A DNA stretch of 64,000 bases from Phyto melanocephala (taxonomy: Eukaryota > Arthropoda > Insecta > Diptera > Rhinophoridae), in the NCBI GenBank assembly GCA_941918925.1, contig OW799234.1, positions 82,126,997 through 82,190,996 on the forward strand, given 5' to 3'. Both the position numbers and the translations under genes were made by a program. A model generated the notes under the pieces. The model made no database searches. It was given only the letters and a program-made list of their open reading frames with translations, and was not told the origin of the DNA. Positions 1-10,309 of the stretch are shown here, one piece after another (within the stretch, counting starts at the first letter, position 1; each line of letters opens with the position of its first letter).

Positions 1-335
1 AATTAAGAAAATGGAAAATGGTTGATGGAAATTTTAATAAAATGTTTGAAAAAAGTTAAATACATATTTATATACATAAATATAATTGTAAATATATTTT
101 ATGAACAGGGCAAAACTGAAGAGAATATATTATATGATTTGGTATAAATACATCGTATTTTTAAAGCTATCAAATGCTAATTGAGTAAGATAAATTGAGT
201 ATGTCTGAACACTTATTTTAATTGCTCAATGAACACTAAATTGAAACAATTAAAAATATCTGTCTGAACAGGGTATTAGTCTGTTAGGATATGTAATCTA
301 TATACAATAAATAAATTAATAAATAAATAAAAAAA
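1..335 (+). mobile_element. LINE 3' terminal fragment (tail only, tentative)
   Basis: This stretch has no coding signal. It ends in a run of AATAAATAAATA-type tail at about 305-335. Just before the tail, the words TAGTCTGTTAGGATA match closely those upstream of the AAATAAATAA tail of the LINE fragment at 50465-51240 (TAGTCTGTAAGGATA). I infer a 5'-truncated non-LTR retrotransposon 3' untranslated end of the same CR1/Jockey-like family. The left limit is outside the window or unclear. It could also be chance AT-rich similarity. Confidence 0.3.
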
Positions 336-440
336 TCTGTAAAGTTATAAGCAAAAATAATTTGAAAAAAATATCAACATATTTTTTAAAATTTATCAAA
401 TTTTTTTAAACTTCTTAAAAATGTTTGACCACGCTTAAGA

Positions 441-1020
441 TACCAAATTAAAAAATTCGTAATCTCGGAAATTCTTTCTAAGAAAAATTAACAAATCGGT
501 TTGAAACCAACTGAGATATAAGCATCAGATTACAACTGCTTTGGTGTTTGTCCTAAAATTTACAAACGGAAATCGATGTTTTTCAGTTTCTATACAGGCA
601 AGAGAGGCAATATAGGGATCAAATGATAGGGCTTGAGTATTAAAATATAGTTAGATATGAAAAGAAAAAAACCAAGATGGCGTCCTTGATTAAATGGCGA
701 ATATATAGTAGTTACGGCTTTGTTCCCTTTAATCTCCACAATATTAATATCAAATAAAAGGGCTTGACCATTACAATGTAGTAAACTATTAAGAAAGTGT
801 AAAATCCAAAATGGTGTCTGAAATAAAATGGTGGATAAAGTTTTTTCAACCCCAACAATATGAGTATTAAACGAAAGGGCTTGACTAGTAAAATTCTTCA
901 AGTCCCTATTTATAAGCGAACGTATTTGTAGGTAGTAAGTACCGATTTGGGTCCCTATTTGGTGGTAGGTACTTTCCTCCAATGTCATAGCCGTGTTAAA
1001 ATAAGGGCTTTAGATGCCAA
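441..1020 (+). mobile_element. DINE-like element, internal part
   Basis: Contains the family's middle module (about 541-600: words around CCTAAAATTTACAAACG). Two or three diverged units of about 110-120 bp follow, each with an AAGGGCTTGA word, a spacer and a 'CCAAGATGGCGTCC'-like word. The same module recurs at 60240-60830, 31400-31700, 43900-44300 and 51940-52330. Neither terminus (TTATACCC start or hairpin end) is present, so this is a truncated copy. Its last 125 bp (about 897-1025) also match 6985-7145. Confidence 0.5.
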
Positions 1021-1025
1021 ACTAT
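897..1025 (+). repeat. Short dispersed repeat H, copy 1
   Basis: Shares a series of words with 6985-7145 in the same order: AAGTCCCTATTTA, GTAGGTAGTAAG, GAGTCCCTATTTG/GGGTCCCTATTTG, GTGGTAGGTACTT, and AATAAGGGCTTTAGATGCC. The two copies are perhaps 80 percent alike by eye. It has no coding potential. It may be a piece of a larger DINE-like variant, because copy 1 sits at the end of one. Confidence 0.5.
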
Positions 1026-1235
1026 AAGTAGTGAACAACTGTATTTGAGTACTTTCAACTTATTATTTTGTAATGAGATTTTTTGTTGGGATGCATCACG
1101 TATAAGTGTGTTACGGGTGTAGTAGTAGTTTCACATTCTTAAGTCCTTTTCTTGGGTAGACAGGCGAAAAGTTTGCCGCTTAGTCGTTAAGAATTAAAAA
1201 AATTCATTTTATATTTTAAAGTTTGATTAACATTG

Positions 1236-1247
1236 GCGCATGCGCGC
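1236..1247. promoter_or_regulatory. NRF1/Ewg-like palindromic motif
   Basis: GCGCATGCGCGC is a CpG-rich palindrome in a strongly AT-rich context. It matches the well known NRF1 (fly Erect wing) core GCGCATGCGC. It lies about 400 bp upstream of the candidate exon. Function is inference only. Confidence 0.25.
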
Positions 1248-1650
1248 TGATTCGGTGAATTGTTTGTTTTTGTTTTTTGTCTTAAAACTAGTTGTTTTTA
1301 TATTCTTCTTCCTTTACCCTATAATAGGTTTTTTACTTTGTGTTTTTTTTAGGTTTCTTGAACGCTTCTTCAGTAATGTTTTTTGTTTGAAAAGCATCCA
1401 CACAGTGGGATAAATGTTAAAGTTATTGTTTTTGTTTTTATATTTCCTCTTATAAGTGGAGGAAAGCTATGCATACATATGATGGTTTTCAATTACGTTT
1501 TTTTTTCGGTGTAAAAGAAATTGAGTAATTTTTTTTTAGATTTGTAGCTTTTATTTTGAAACATTTATACAAATAAACTTATTTAAAGTATTTGCTATTA
1601 TTAGCTTGACCGTTAGTGTTAAGCATCGATCAAAACGAATTGTAGTCGGA

Positions 1651-1920
1651 ATGAGCAAGTTCTGGGTTATAAATCGGATAAGGACAAATTACCAACACTT
1701 TTTCTAACAGGTATTACAACATGTGGCCGAGCGTTGCCATGAATTAATGTCTGGCCACATATTTTGGCCTGTTTTTATTTTGCCAATGCTGGCTCCAACC
1801 GAATCACTTTCGTTCGGTACAGGTTTCTTGTATTGGCCCAGATTTTAGCAGCTCATAACAGATATGAACTTTATGGTCGCACTAAATACAAAGCCTTTAG
1901 ACTAGTTGCTAAAGAGCGAC
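1651..1920 (+). CDS. Candidate host exon(s), unknown membrane-like protein, frame broken
   Basis: I do not recognise this protein. From 1711 one frame stays open for 46 codons (VLQHVAERCHELMSGHIFWP..., then a hydrophobic stretch). It is preceded by an acceptor-like TTTTTCTAACAG at 1699-1710. A neighbouring frame then reads FLVLAQILAAHNRYELYGRT...KERR up to a strong donor-like GTGAGT at 1921. A one-base shift near 1810-1818 is needed to join the two halves, so this is either a pseudogene or a sequence error. An ATG at 1651 (MSKFW) could be joined by removing a 45-bp GTTATA...AACAG segment. Base composition is richer in GC than the surroundings. It could be an exon, a processed relic or chance. 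Confidence 0.22.
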
Positions 1921-2559
1921 GTGAGTCTTTAGTAAATTTCAATTATTTAACATTATAATTTTAGTTGAATATTGTAAGCTTTTAGGAATCATTTTTTTTA
2001 AAGCTGAAAACCACTTTAGCTAAAACTTTGTGCGTTCGCTATTTAAAATCAATTTTGCATTAAAACAAACTTTTGCAAAATTTATTTAAGTCTGACAAAC
2101 GAATACAAATTTTGCATTACATAAATGGTTTTTTTGTTTTTTTTTAATCAAAATTTTAAGTTATAATTATTTATTAAAATATAAATTAAAAAATACTAAA
2201 AAAATTATCAATATTAAAAAATCTCTAAAACTGATGTGTTGGATGCAGTGTATTTTACGAAGGGCGATTAAGATTTGGCACAGCCAGTTATAACACCAGA
2301 ACCTTCGTGACTAATGCTATGATTAGTTTCGGAAAGTAAATATGTAAATATGATTGTTTGTTTTATATACATTTTATAAGCGTTACCAAGGCATATTCAT
2401 ACAGTTATATGCAACGACGAATTTATACAACAAAGCAAATTTTTAGGGGATTTAGGGGATATTTATTAAAAATTATGATATTATGACCATACGACACTTA
2501 GGACACCATGTAAATTAGTCAATTATGTTGTTTCCGAAATAAATTGGTGAAAGAAATAT
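1921..2559. other. AT-rich stretch, no gene seen
   Basis: AT-rich with poly-T and poly-A runs. A short open frame at about 2244-2337 ends in a stop, but its phase does not join to the donor at 1921. No repeat shared with the rest of the window was noticed. Confidence 0.4.
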
Positions 2560-3880
2560 AAAAATTTTATTTCACCTACAAAATATATAAATACATATAC
2601 AAAAGTATTTACAAACACTGGAAGTTTTCAACCTAGTTATTTGCAATAGAAATTCCTGTTTTCGTTCACAGAAGTCGTGCTTTGAATATACCGGGTTTAA
2701 AAACCGTTTGGGGTTTGAAAATTTAAAAAACAGAAAGAAAAAATTTGCAAAAGTTAAGGAAATATTTATTTGCGGTGATAAATTAATGCCTGTTATTTTG
2801 GCCGGTATCTCACTAATGGCAGCTGTAATGTAATTCTCCAAGGATGGAATTGTGGCTGCCTTGTCCCTGTACAGGATAGACTTAAGGTATCCCCACAAAA
2901 ATATTTTATTGGGGTTAAGTCGCATGGTCGTGGCGGTCAGTGGACTGCTTCAGATTGTGAGATTAATTTTTCACTAAACTTGCCTCTCAATGGGTTCATG
3001 GTATAACGGTGTCGATCTTGAATAAGTACGATTTTAACTAACAATGACAAACAGATAATTTGTGGTTTGATTAACGTCAGCACCGACATGGGAGTCACGG
3101 ACCCCAACCACAGCCATGTCACAGGTAGCAATCTAACCTACATTAATTTTCGGTTCATATAGATGCACCTTGCTCGAGAGCTCGGGCTATCATCTCCTTG
3201 AATTCTGTTTTTCGTTACATGGTATAGATTGATCGGCAACAGTATCAGGTATGCATCCTGAAAGAAGCCGAACAATTCACCATATAACAACTTCTGTTAA
3301 AAGGCAACAGCATCCCAAGCCATAAATGGTTGCCCAAAGTCCACAGTGTTGTCATCCCACTATAAGCATCGGCCATTAAATCATCATTATCTATTCTGTT
3401 AAGATGGCACCAGCACCTAGAGAAGTGGTTTTCAGAAGTCTGACCGAAGTCAATCATCAGACATCAACAACCTATGAATACGTTTTCCCGCTTGGAAGCA
3501 AGTACAGCCACCACGTGCTCTCCGAAGAGACCTCACCAATTACCAGTACAGAGCAAGTTCTGGGGGCCCACTGGTTCCCGTGCTACCAGATAGGTCTCTG
3601 GTCAGCCTTGGTAAATATGCTCCTTCCACGATTATGACCCGAAGAAGACAAAGGTATTGGTCTAACTTCTGACAAACGAGTTATTAGATTTATAATTCAT
3701 TTATGTCCAATGAAGTAAAACTGGTGCGAAATTTGGTAACAACAGCTTGAATAGGCTGTTCGGTGGGGCGACTATGACGGGCATAAAATGGACGTAATTT
3801 ACGAAACACATTTCTCACACAGAATGAATTTTGATAATAAAATTCAATGATTTGCAAGCGTTGTTAGTTACTTAAAAACA
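2560..3880 (-). pseudogene. Degenerate DD41D-type mariner, split by a foreign block
   Basis: Two ends of a rosa-like transposase are readable on the minus strand. The helix-turn-helix end is at about 3880-3690 (QRLQIIEFYYQN..., ARHSRPTEQPIQAVVTKFRT). The C-terminal end is at about 3010-2780: a degenerate version of the second-aspartate region, then PPRPCDLTPIKYF, then FLWGYLKS and IPSLENYITAAISEIPAK in another frame. The third catalytic aspartate reads as lysine in PIKYF. Multiple frameshifts make it non-functional. The central 3131-3690 segment does not match the transposase. Confidence 0.65.
3131..3690. other. Unexplained GC-richer block inside the mariner relic
   Basis: This block is clearly less AT-rich than its surroundings and lies where the middle of the mariner transposase should be. 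The longest open stretches are about 70-77 codons on each strand (minus 3457-3245, plus 3404-3637), and I recognise neither. No TIR, tail or obvious target duplication was seen. It could be an old insertion or a captured gene piece. Confidence 0.4.
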
Positions 3881-4038
3881 GCAAAACAATCACCTTTTTA
3901 AACCGCCTTTAAATGAAAAGTCATTGTCGGCTATCTATCTTTTATAGATTTTGAGAAAGTTTTTAACAGTATATCGCAACTGGGAAAGCACTGCATATAA
4001 ATACCCAAAAAAATAAAAAATTTATTTATTCGAACTTA

Positions 4039-4163
4039 GGTTAGGTTAGGTTGAAAAGGAGGGGTATAAAAGCCCAAACCCATGACAGGTATGCACTTAT
4101 GCCCAGTTGGCATGTTGTGCGTTCCTTGGCATGTTGTGCGTTCCTTGACGTGTTGTGCGCTCC
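4039..4163 (-). mobile_element. Small retroposon (LINE/SINE tail type) with 13-bp TSD
   Basis: The insert is flanked by perfect copies of TTATTCGAACTTA at 4026-4038 and 4164-4176. Read on the minus strand it ends in CAACCTAACCTAACC, a telomere-like short-repeat tail as at 10417-10495. The body holds three near-identical 19-bp repeats (GGCATGTTGTGCGTTCCTT type on the plus strand, 4109-4163). Target duplication plus tail indicates target-primed retroposition of a 5'-truncated element. It has no coding capacity. Confidence 0.7.
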
Positions 4164-4189
4164 TTATTCGAACTTATTTTTTAAATAAA

Positions 4190-4625
4190 TTTTAATTTGA
4201 ATCTTTATTTTATTTAGTTTTTAAAATTTTAAGCAGGCTTAAGTTCATATGAACATTCTTTATTTTTACAAAGAATTTTTAATTGTGATAAATGAAAGAA
4301 TAATTCTGAAAATTATATTTTTACCGACACTAGGCGAGTGGAATGCATTTTCGAAACCAGCTACGATTTCATCATCAGCACTCTCTGATCGGTGGTTACA
4401 TGTTGGTTGTAAATATCATCTATTTAACTCCCAAGACTTAAGTTAATTGAAATCGGTAACTTCTTTTAGTTTTTCCTTTTTCATATAGTTTACCACATTG
4501 AGTTAGATTGAAATTTTTAACCAAGCAGCAACCCTTTCACTTTTGTTTGGTTTTATCTTTCATTTATATCACTATTTTTGTCCTGCTCTAGCCACCAGTT
4601 AGGTAGCGATAAGAACAGAAGATTG
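4190..4625 (+). repeat. Family C unclassified repeat, older copy
   Basis: Matches the unit found twice directly and once inverted at 11236-12774. The best conserved core is about 4325-4440 and includes TAGGCGAGTGGAATGCATTT and CATCATCAGCACTCTCTGAT. The core begins with a tRNA A-box-like word (TAGCCGAGTGG in the younger copies). No B box, TIR or tail was recognised, so the class is unknown. An echo of the core start (CCGAGTGGAATGCATTTT) recurs at 4718-4735. Confidence 0.6.
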
Positions 4626-4739
4626 TTATTTAGTTTATTTTCATAAAATAATTTAATTAAATTGCAAGTATTTAAGAATAAAAATTAAATAAAAATAAAA
4701 AAATTAATCCGACATTAACCGAGTGGAATGCATTTTTGG

Positions 4740-5405
4740 AACCTTATTCGATTTGAATTTATTATTTAAATTGTTATTAAATGAAAACGGAAGAATAAGT
4801 TTCTTTTTTTTAATTTTTCATTCTTATCAAATGACATTTTCTTCATGTTCTTATCTTTTTGAAATGCTTTATCGACTTATACTATTTTAAGAAAATATCA
4901 ATTAAAATATTGCAATGATTTCATACTTTCAAAGTTTTGGTTAAATGTCGGCTTTTGGACCATTTTTTTTAAACAAAGTTTTCGTAGCCGTTTATAATGC
5001 AGGCTTTAATTTTGGTTGGTATTCAAACAAAAAAATGGTTTGGTTTGGTTTAGTTTTTTTTTTATCTTCCGCTACTACCTTCAATATAATGCTAACAACA
5101 CATCACAGGGTATTGCTTTTCTTACAATTCGTTGTTGAAACTTTTGAATGGATTTCTTAACTCTCTTTTCAATACAGTTTAGTTCAGTGGATTTTTTTTA
5201 GATGGGGGCGTTAAGTTCAATAATTGTAATATTTAAAGGCAGTGGCAATTTATAATCTTTTGATTATAATACATAAGAAATGGTTGTCCAAGCTAGTTGC
5301 CACATTTGGAAATGATAAAAAACACAAACTGATATAGTTTAATGCTTTTGTCTTAAAAAAAATATATATTTTTTAAGCGTTGTTTTTTTTTTAATCTAAT
5401 AAAAC
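4740..5405. other. AT-rich stretch, no gene seen
   Basis: Low-complexity AT-rich DNA. The 71-codon open frame at 4945-5160 has a skewed composition from poly-T runs and no recognisable domain. No shared repeat was noticed. Confidence 0.4.
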
Positions 5406-5409
5406 ACTC

Positions 5410-6600
5410 AAATTTGCATCATATATTCAAAATTTTTATTGGAATCGATAAATTGGTATTTGTCATTAAATTTTTAAAAATAACTTCATGTAAATATTGC
5501 CCGCGGCTCCTGTCCAAATAGTACATTCGTAAGGTCCAATTTTGCACCACTATTTCGAGCATTTCGGCCTGTATTCCATGAATAACACGTGTTATGTTAT
5601 ACTCTAAGGCTTCAATCGTGTTTGGCTTGTCCACATAGATCAACGACTTCACAAAACCCCACAAGAAATAGTCAACAGGCGTCAAATCACATGATCTTGG
5701 CGGCCAACTCACAGGGCCATTTCGAGAGATAAACTGCTCGCCAAATTCATCCTTCAATATGTCGATTGTTTCACGAGCTGTGTGGCATGTGGCACCGTCT
5801 TGTTGAAACCACATATAAACCAACTTTAACTCAGCAAATTGGAGCAAAAAAAAGTCTCAATATCGTTCGCCGTTGACAGTAACATTTCTTCCACGGTCCT
5901 CTTTGAAGAAAAATGGACCGATGATGTCACCAGCCCATAAGCCACACCAAACTGTCGTTTTTTTCGGGATGCATCGGTTACTCTTGTACGGCATGTGGCT
6001 GTTCTGCACCGCAGATGCGAAAGTTTTGCTTGTTTACGTATCCATTTAGCCAGAAATGAGCCGCATCGCTGAACACAATTTTTCGAAAAAAACAGTGAAA
6101 ATCCACTGTAAGGCCCATTCACCAAAAATTCGGCATTTTGGTAGGTCATTCGGCTTTAATTCTCTTACGAGTTAGATTTTATAGGCTTTCAAATGCAAAT
6201 CGACAAGTAGAATTTTCTACGTAGTTGAATAACACATGTCCAATACCTGAGAACGGTGACGAACTGACATTTTACTATCCTCATTAACACTGGTCGCTAC
6301 GGCTGCAATATTCCCTACGGTACGCACTCTACGACCGCGAGTCGGTGGTTTAATGTCCACCAAAGTAAATTTGGTGCGAAATTTGTTGATAATAGCACCA
6401 ATGGTTGATTCACTAGATCGATTATGACGACCATAAAAAGTTCGTACCAAACGATGGACATTTCTCACAGAGCACGAATTTTGATAATAATTTTCAACGA
6501 TTTGCAGTCGTTGCTTGTTTGTGAGTTTCTCCATCATAAAATGGCAGAGTAGACTAAACACTTTTCACTTTCACAGATGTAGTTTGGATACAATTACCAA
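5410..6600 (-). mobile_element. DD41D (rosa-like) mariner element, inactivated
   Basis: A Tc1/mariner element of about 1.2 kb carrying one transposase gene in three frames. Terminal inverted repeats could not be defined with certainty. CACTTTTCACTTTCAC at 6569-6584, just before the ATG side, may belong to one end. It is the best preserved mariner in the window and closely resembles the abundant rosa-type elements of Diptera. Confidence 0.7.
5419..6534 (-). pseudogene. Mariner transposase (DD41D), frameshifted
   Basis: Cut-and-paste transposase. It starts at ATG 6534 (MEKLTNKQRLQIVENYYQ), followed by a paired-like helix-turn-helix region (GRHNRSSESTIGAIINKFRT) down to YSTT at about 6217. The reading frame then breaks. 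ELKPNDLPKCRIFGEWAL follows in another frame, then FSDAAHFWLNGYVNKQ with the first catalytic aspartate at 6067-6065. The last frame (5847-5419) has the second aspartate in QQDGATCH (5799-5797) and the third in DLTPVDYFLWG (5673-5671). There are exactly 41 residues between them, hence DD41D. All three aspartates survive, but at least two frame breaks make it a pseudogene. Confidence 0.75.
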
Positions 6601-6984
6601 CCAGTGCTGCCAGCCCGAAAAAACTTAATTCATAAAAAATCATCCTTTCTAATATTAAATATTATATACATTGTGTACTATCAGTCCTGATCATTTTCTG
6701 AATTAACAGTTTTAATTTTTTTTTATACTTTCAACTTCATATCAATTAGTAAACATTTTTGTATCTTTAATACTATTACGAATATTGCTTTTAATTAAAA
6801 AAAATTGTTTTGAAATTTAGTATTTGGTGTCATCTAAGATAAAAGAAAATCACAAATTACAAAAAACCGCACCGAGCACTCAATCCAAAACGTTCCGCGG
6901 TAAAATTTAAAAAAGGCACTAAAAACAGCACTAAAGGATTTTTAAAGGATTCCTCTTTATTGCTTTAAAAGTAAGTACATACTT

Positions 6985-7145
6985 ATGTAAGTCCCTATTT
7001 AAAAGCAAACGTCATAAGTATTTATTCGAATCGGTATATGTAGGTAGTAAGCACTGATTTGAGTCCCTATTTGTAAGGGAGCGTGGTAGGTACTTGCTTA
7101 CAATATCATCGCCATGCTAAAATAAAGGGTTTAGATGCCCAACAA
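6985..7145 (+). repeat. Short dispersed repeat H, copy 2
   Basis: Second copy of the repeat at 897-1025. It is slightly longer because of an extra CATAAGTATTTATTCGAATC-type segment. It ends with AATAAAGGGTTTAGATGCC, as copy 1 does. Confidence 0.5.
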
Positions 7146-7914
7146 CTTTTTCTTTAATTTTTTGAAAGGATTTTTATCTAAACAGTGATGAAATCTTTAT
7201 ACACAGTGTTGCAGATAAATTCTAGTTCAACTGCTTAATAATTTAGGGATTTCCCTTACTGTTAGCTTTTGATTTGTCACACACTATTAGTTAGTGTTCA
7301 TAATCAGCTGGAATTCCATTCACATTTTGTATTATGAATACACATATTACATTAAGGTTTTTGAATATACATACAGAAGCATAAGTTTTTAACTTTAAAT
7401 GAAAAATCAGAAGTTTTAGAGCATTTAAAACAAGGAGCAAGTGTTATTAGTTTAGCGAATTTTAATTTCCCTGTTTATTAAGTCAGCATGAATGACAGGG
7501 GCCATTTTTAAGGATTTTGTTCCATCTTTTATTTGTTCCTGAAAAAAATTCGATCAATTTATGTTTAAGCTTCTTTCGTACTATTTTGGTAAAAAAAATT
7601 AATAAAAAAAAGCTGCTTTAGACAACGCTCCATCAACTGTATTTTTGCAATGTTTATGCCGCCAAACTTAATCCCACTCATACAATCCATGGATCAGAAC
7701 TCCACCAGAAATACAAAACTTTATTTCAGAAACAGTCTAATTTCCTCAAAAGGGAGTTATTTGTTTGATTCTATGAAGAAAACTGCACTAGAGAAAGCCA
7801 TATAAATTTAGAATCTGCATGGAAAAGAGTGGATGCTAATATGTAATCTAAATGTTCGAACAATGTTTTGTTCTAATTGTTCTAAAAAACAACTTGACGA
7901 TTAGAGTTGGGTAA
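7146..7914. other. Unassigned stretch, no gene seen
   Basis: About 770 bp of AT-rich sequence without a convincing open frame, TIR or similarity to other parts of the window. Confidence 0.4.
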
Positions 7915-8049
7915 AATTTGGCCGATCTTTTGTTCCATACATAATTGAACCATACAAATATTATCATTATAAAAAGAAATGATAATATTTTCTAAAATAA
8001 TTTGTGTTTTATTTAAAATCAACATCGGCCCTTCAAATTTAACCACCCT
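7915..8049 (+). mobile_element. Mariner (lineage 2) 3' end captured in DINE-like element
   Basis: About 135 bp ending in AAATTTAACCACCCTT. This is the inverted counterpart of the AGGGTGGTTAAATTT start at 41353 and matches the end at 47036. The same sequence (TACATAATTGAACCATACAA...) lies at the corresponding position of the family B copy at 41207-43614. The coding region is absent. Confidence 0.6.
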
Positions 8050-9131
8050 TAATAACTTCGATATGATAGTAAAATGTTTTCGTAAATTTAGTCTTTTAGT
8101 GAAAGTGGGCGTTAAAGTAGGCGTGTCAATAAGATATCTGCTAATAAATACAACTTAGATATTTCAATATAGTCCTTTATTTTTCCAAAAACTTTGCCAA
8201 TAGAGAAATTACATGAATTTAAGATAAACCGTTATATGGGAGGTAGGCGTTAAAGTGGGCGTGTCACCTAAATTTTTTGTCATAACAACTACATTAATTA
8301 GATGGATATATGTAGCAAATTTCATCATCATACCTCTAATTTTGGCGGTTTTATGAGCTTTTAAATATCATTAACGGTAGATAACGTGAAAAGTGGACGT
8401 TATAGTAGGCGTGTCAAAGTTATTTTTGCTAATGAGTACAACTTTGATGTTTCAATATAGTCCTTTTTTATTCCAAAATCTTTATTCAAAGAGAAATTAT
8501 ATGAATTTTAGGTAAAACGTTATATCGGAGGTGGACGTAAAAGTAGGCGTGTCGCATTGATTTTCCGTTACAACAAAGCCTCTCACCAAAAAGCAAAGTC
8601 TGCAAAATTTCAGAATCGTACATCTAATTTTGTTCGTTTTTTTTAGGTTTTAAATTTTAAATATACTGAAAAATACACTGCGCGGTATAAATTTTCGTAC
8701 ATTTTGATCTATAAGTCCTTTCCTAATGCATAGATTTTAGGGAGAGATATTGTTTTGACTCAAGAAATATATATTCGAAGTTTCATGACTGTACGTTAAT
8801 GCGTTTGAACACAATTGCATTTTATTCGATGTTCGAAGGACACGGTCTCTTCGACTTACTCTTGCATTACCCGCTATAACTCTCTTCCTAATATTCCGAT
8901 TTGGCCCATTTTCAATACCAAAAAAAAATTGTCTATAAAACCCCCTAGCTTTTTCGTTGTGACCTCTATCGTGCTTTCAACAGACGGACGGACATAGCTA
9001 GATCGTCATCAAATCAAACCCCGATACAGAATATATATACTTTATGGGGTCTAAAATGGATATTTCGATGTGTTACAAACGGAATGACAAAATGAATATA
9101 CACCCACCATTTTTTTGGTGGCGGGTATAAA
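7915..9131 (-). mobile_element. DINE-like family B element with two 288-bp units, truncated
   Basis: Runs from a mariner 3' remnant (7915-8049) through two central tandem units to the TTATACCC end (plus-strand GGTGGCGGGTATAAAA at 9116-9131). The unit word GTGGGCGTTAAAGTAGGCG at 8105 recurs as GTGGACGTTATAGTAGGCG at 8393, a 288-bp step. The GTCCGTCCGTC-type word (plus CAGACGGACGGACAT, 8981-8995) and the core ATATATACTTTATGGGGTC (9034-9052) are present. The hairpin/CTTGTT end seen in the sister copy at 41207 is missing. Confidence 0.65.
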
Positions 9132-9468
9132 ACAAGATTCCAGTGCCAAGAATTGTCAAACTCCATATATACTTAAGAGAGCCAAAAAATGCTCTCCTTT
9201 ACGCCATCACCTTATGTAGTTACGCCATGGTTGAAAACAATAGCTAACTTGTAATCTAGTTAATTAATTTTTAGCGGATACAGCATTGCTATTGCAATTG
9301 TAAAAAAAAATAAATAAAAAAAAGTAGGCGAATATAATCGTATTTTGTTTATCTATTACGTAGACAATTTCTAAATAAATACTTCAAAAAGAGACTCAAA
9401 TTCTGGCAAATTCTACGTTTCACATTTACACAGCATCATGGGCTAAATGTTGAAATTAAAGATATTTA
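9132..9468. other. Unassigned spacer, no gene seen
   Basis: AT-rich spacer between two DINE-like elements. No open frame or repeat was recognised. Confidence 0.4.
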
Positions 9469-10306
9469 TTATACCCTTCACACAGTGAAAAAGGGTATAT
9501 ATAGGTTTGTCATTCCGTGTGAAATTTCTACAATTTTGATTTCCGACCCCATAAAGTATATATTTTCTGAAAGCTTATGAATAGGGAAGTCGATTAAGCC
9601 CTGTCAGTCTGTCCGTCTGTCCGTGTGTATGTTGAAATCAACTTTTCGAAGCCCCCCGACATCGCTTGGACTCGGGTGAGGTATTAAAATATCAGAAATA
9701 TTCGGGAGTAGAACGGTATTGAAAATCAGAAACATCGGTACATAAACAACTGAGATATGGTCAAAAACCCACGACCACCTCGATTTTTTATTCACAAAAA
9801 CAACATTACAACAACAACATACATACATACAAACGTGTATACTGGTTAGAGAAAACGTGGCATCGAATCCCAGCTGAGCCAAAAAATTTTTTTAAAATTT
9901 TTTTTTAATTTTTTTTTTATTTTTTTTTTTATTTTTTATTTTATATATTATTTATATTTTTACTATTATTTTTTTTTTTATTTTTTTTTTTTATTTTTTT
10001 TTATTTTTGTTTTATATATATTATATATACAATAATTTTTTTTTAATTTTTTTTTTTAATATTTTTTTTTAAATTTTTTTTTTAAATTTTTTTTAAAATT
10101 TTTTTTTTATTTTTTTTTTGTTTTTTTAACATACATACGTGAATTTATAATTTTACAATGGGATGTTTTTATATATGTATGTTTTTATATGTATGTACGT
10201 ATTTCATATGGGATGAATGGTGTCCCAAACTACTGTTATTGCATGACTACACGTTGTGAAGGGTATATAAGATTCGGCACGGCCGAATATAGCGCTCTTA
10301 CTTGTT
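9469..10306 (+). mobile_element. DINE-like family A element, subfamily I, near full length
   Basis: Starts TTATACCCTTCACACAG and carries the family core (CCCATAAAGTATATATTTTC at 9549-9568) and a GTCTGTCCGTCTGTCCGTG array (9606-9624). A conserved segment ends in GGCATCGAATCCCAGCTGAG, then comes a poly-T tract (9893-10120). The 3' end has the hairpin ATTCGGC-ACG-GCCGAAT at 10272-10288, followed by AGCGCTCTTACTTGTT. This order matches Drosophila DINE-1/mini-me type repeats, regarded as non-autonomous Helentron-like elements. An open frame of 92 codons on the minus strand (9882-9604) recurs at 55584-55862, but it is simply conserved repeat sequence. Confidence 0.75.
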
Positions 10307-10309
10307 TTT

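Noticed and set aside
2244..2337. Short open frame after an acceptor-like word as next exon of the 1651-1920 candidate
   Set aside because: Reading phase does not fit the donor at 1921 and no similarity is recognised.
9604..9882. 92-codon open frame, also present at 55584-55862
   Set aside because: It is the conserved part of the DINE-like repeat read through by chance; other copies break it freely.
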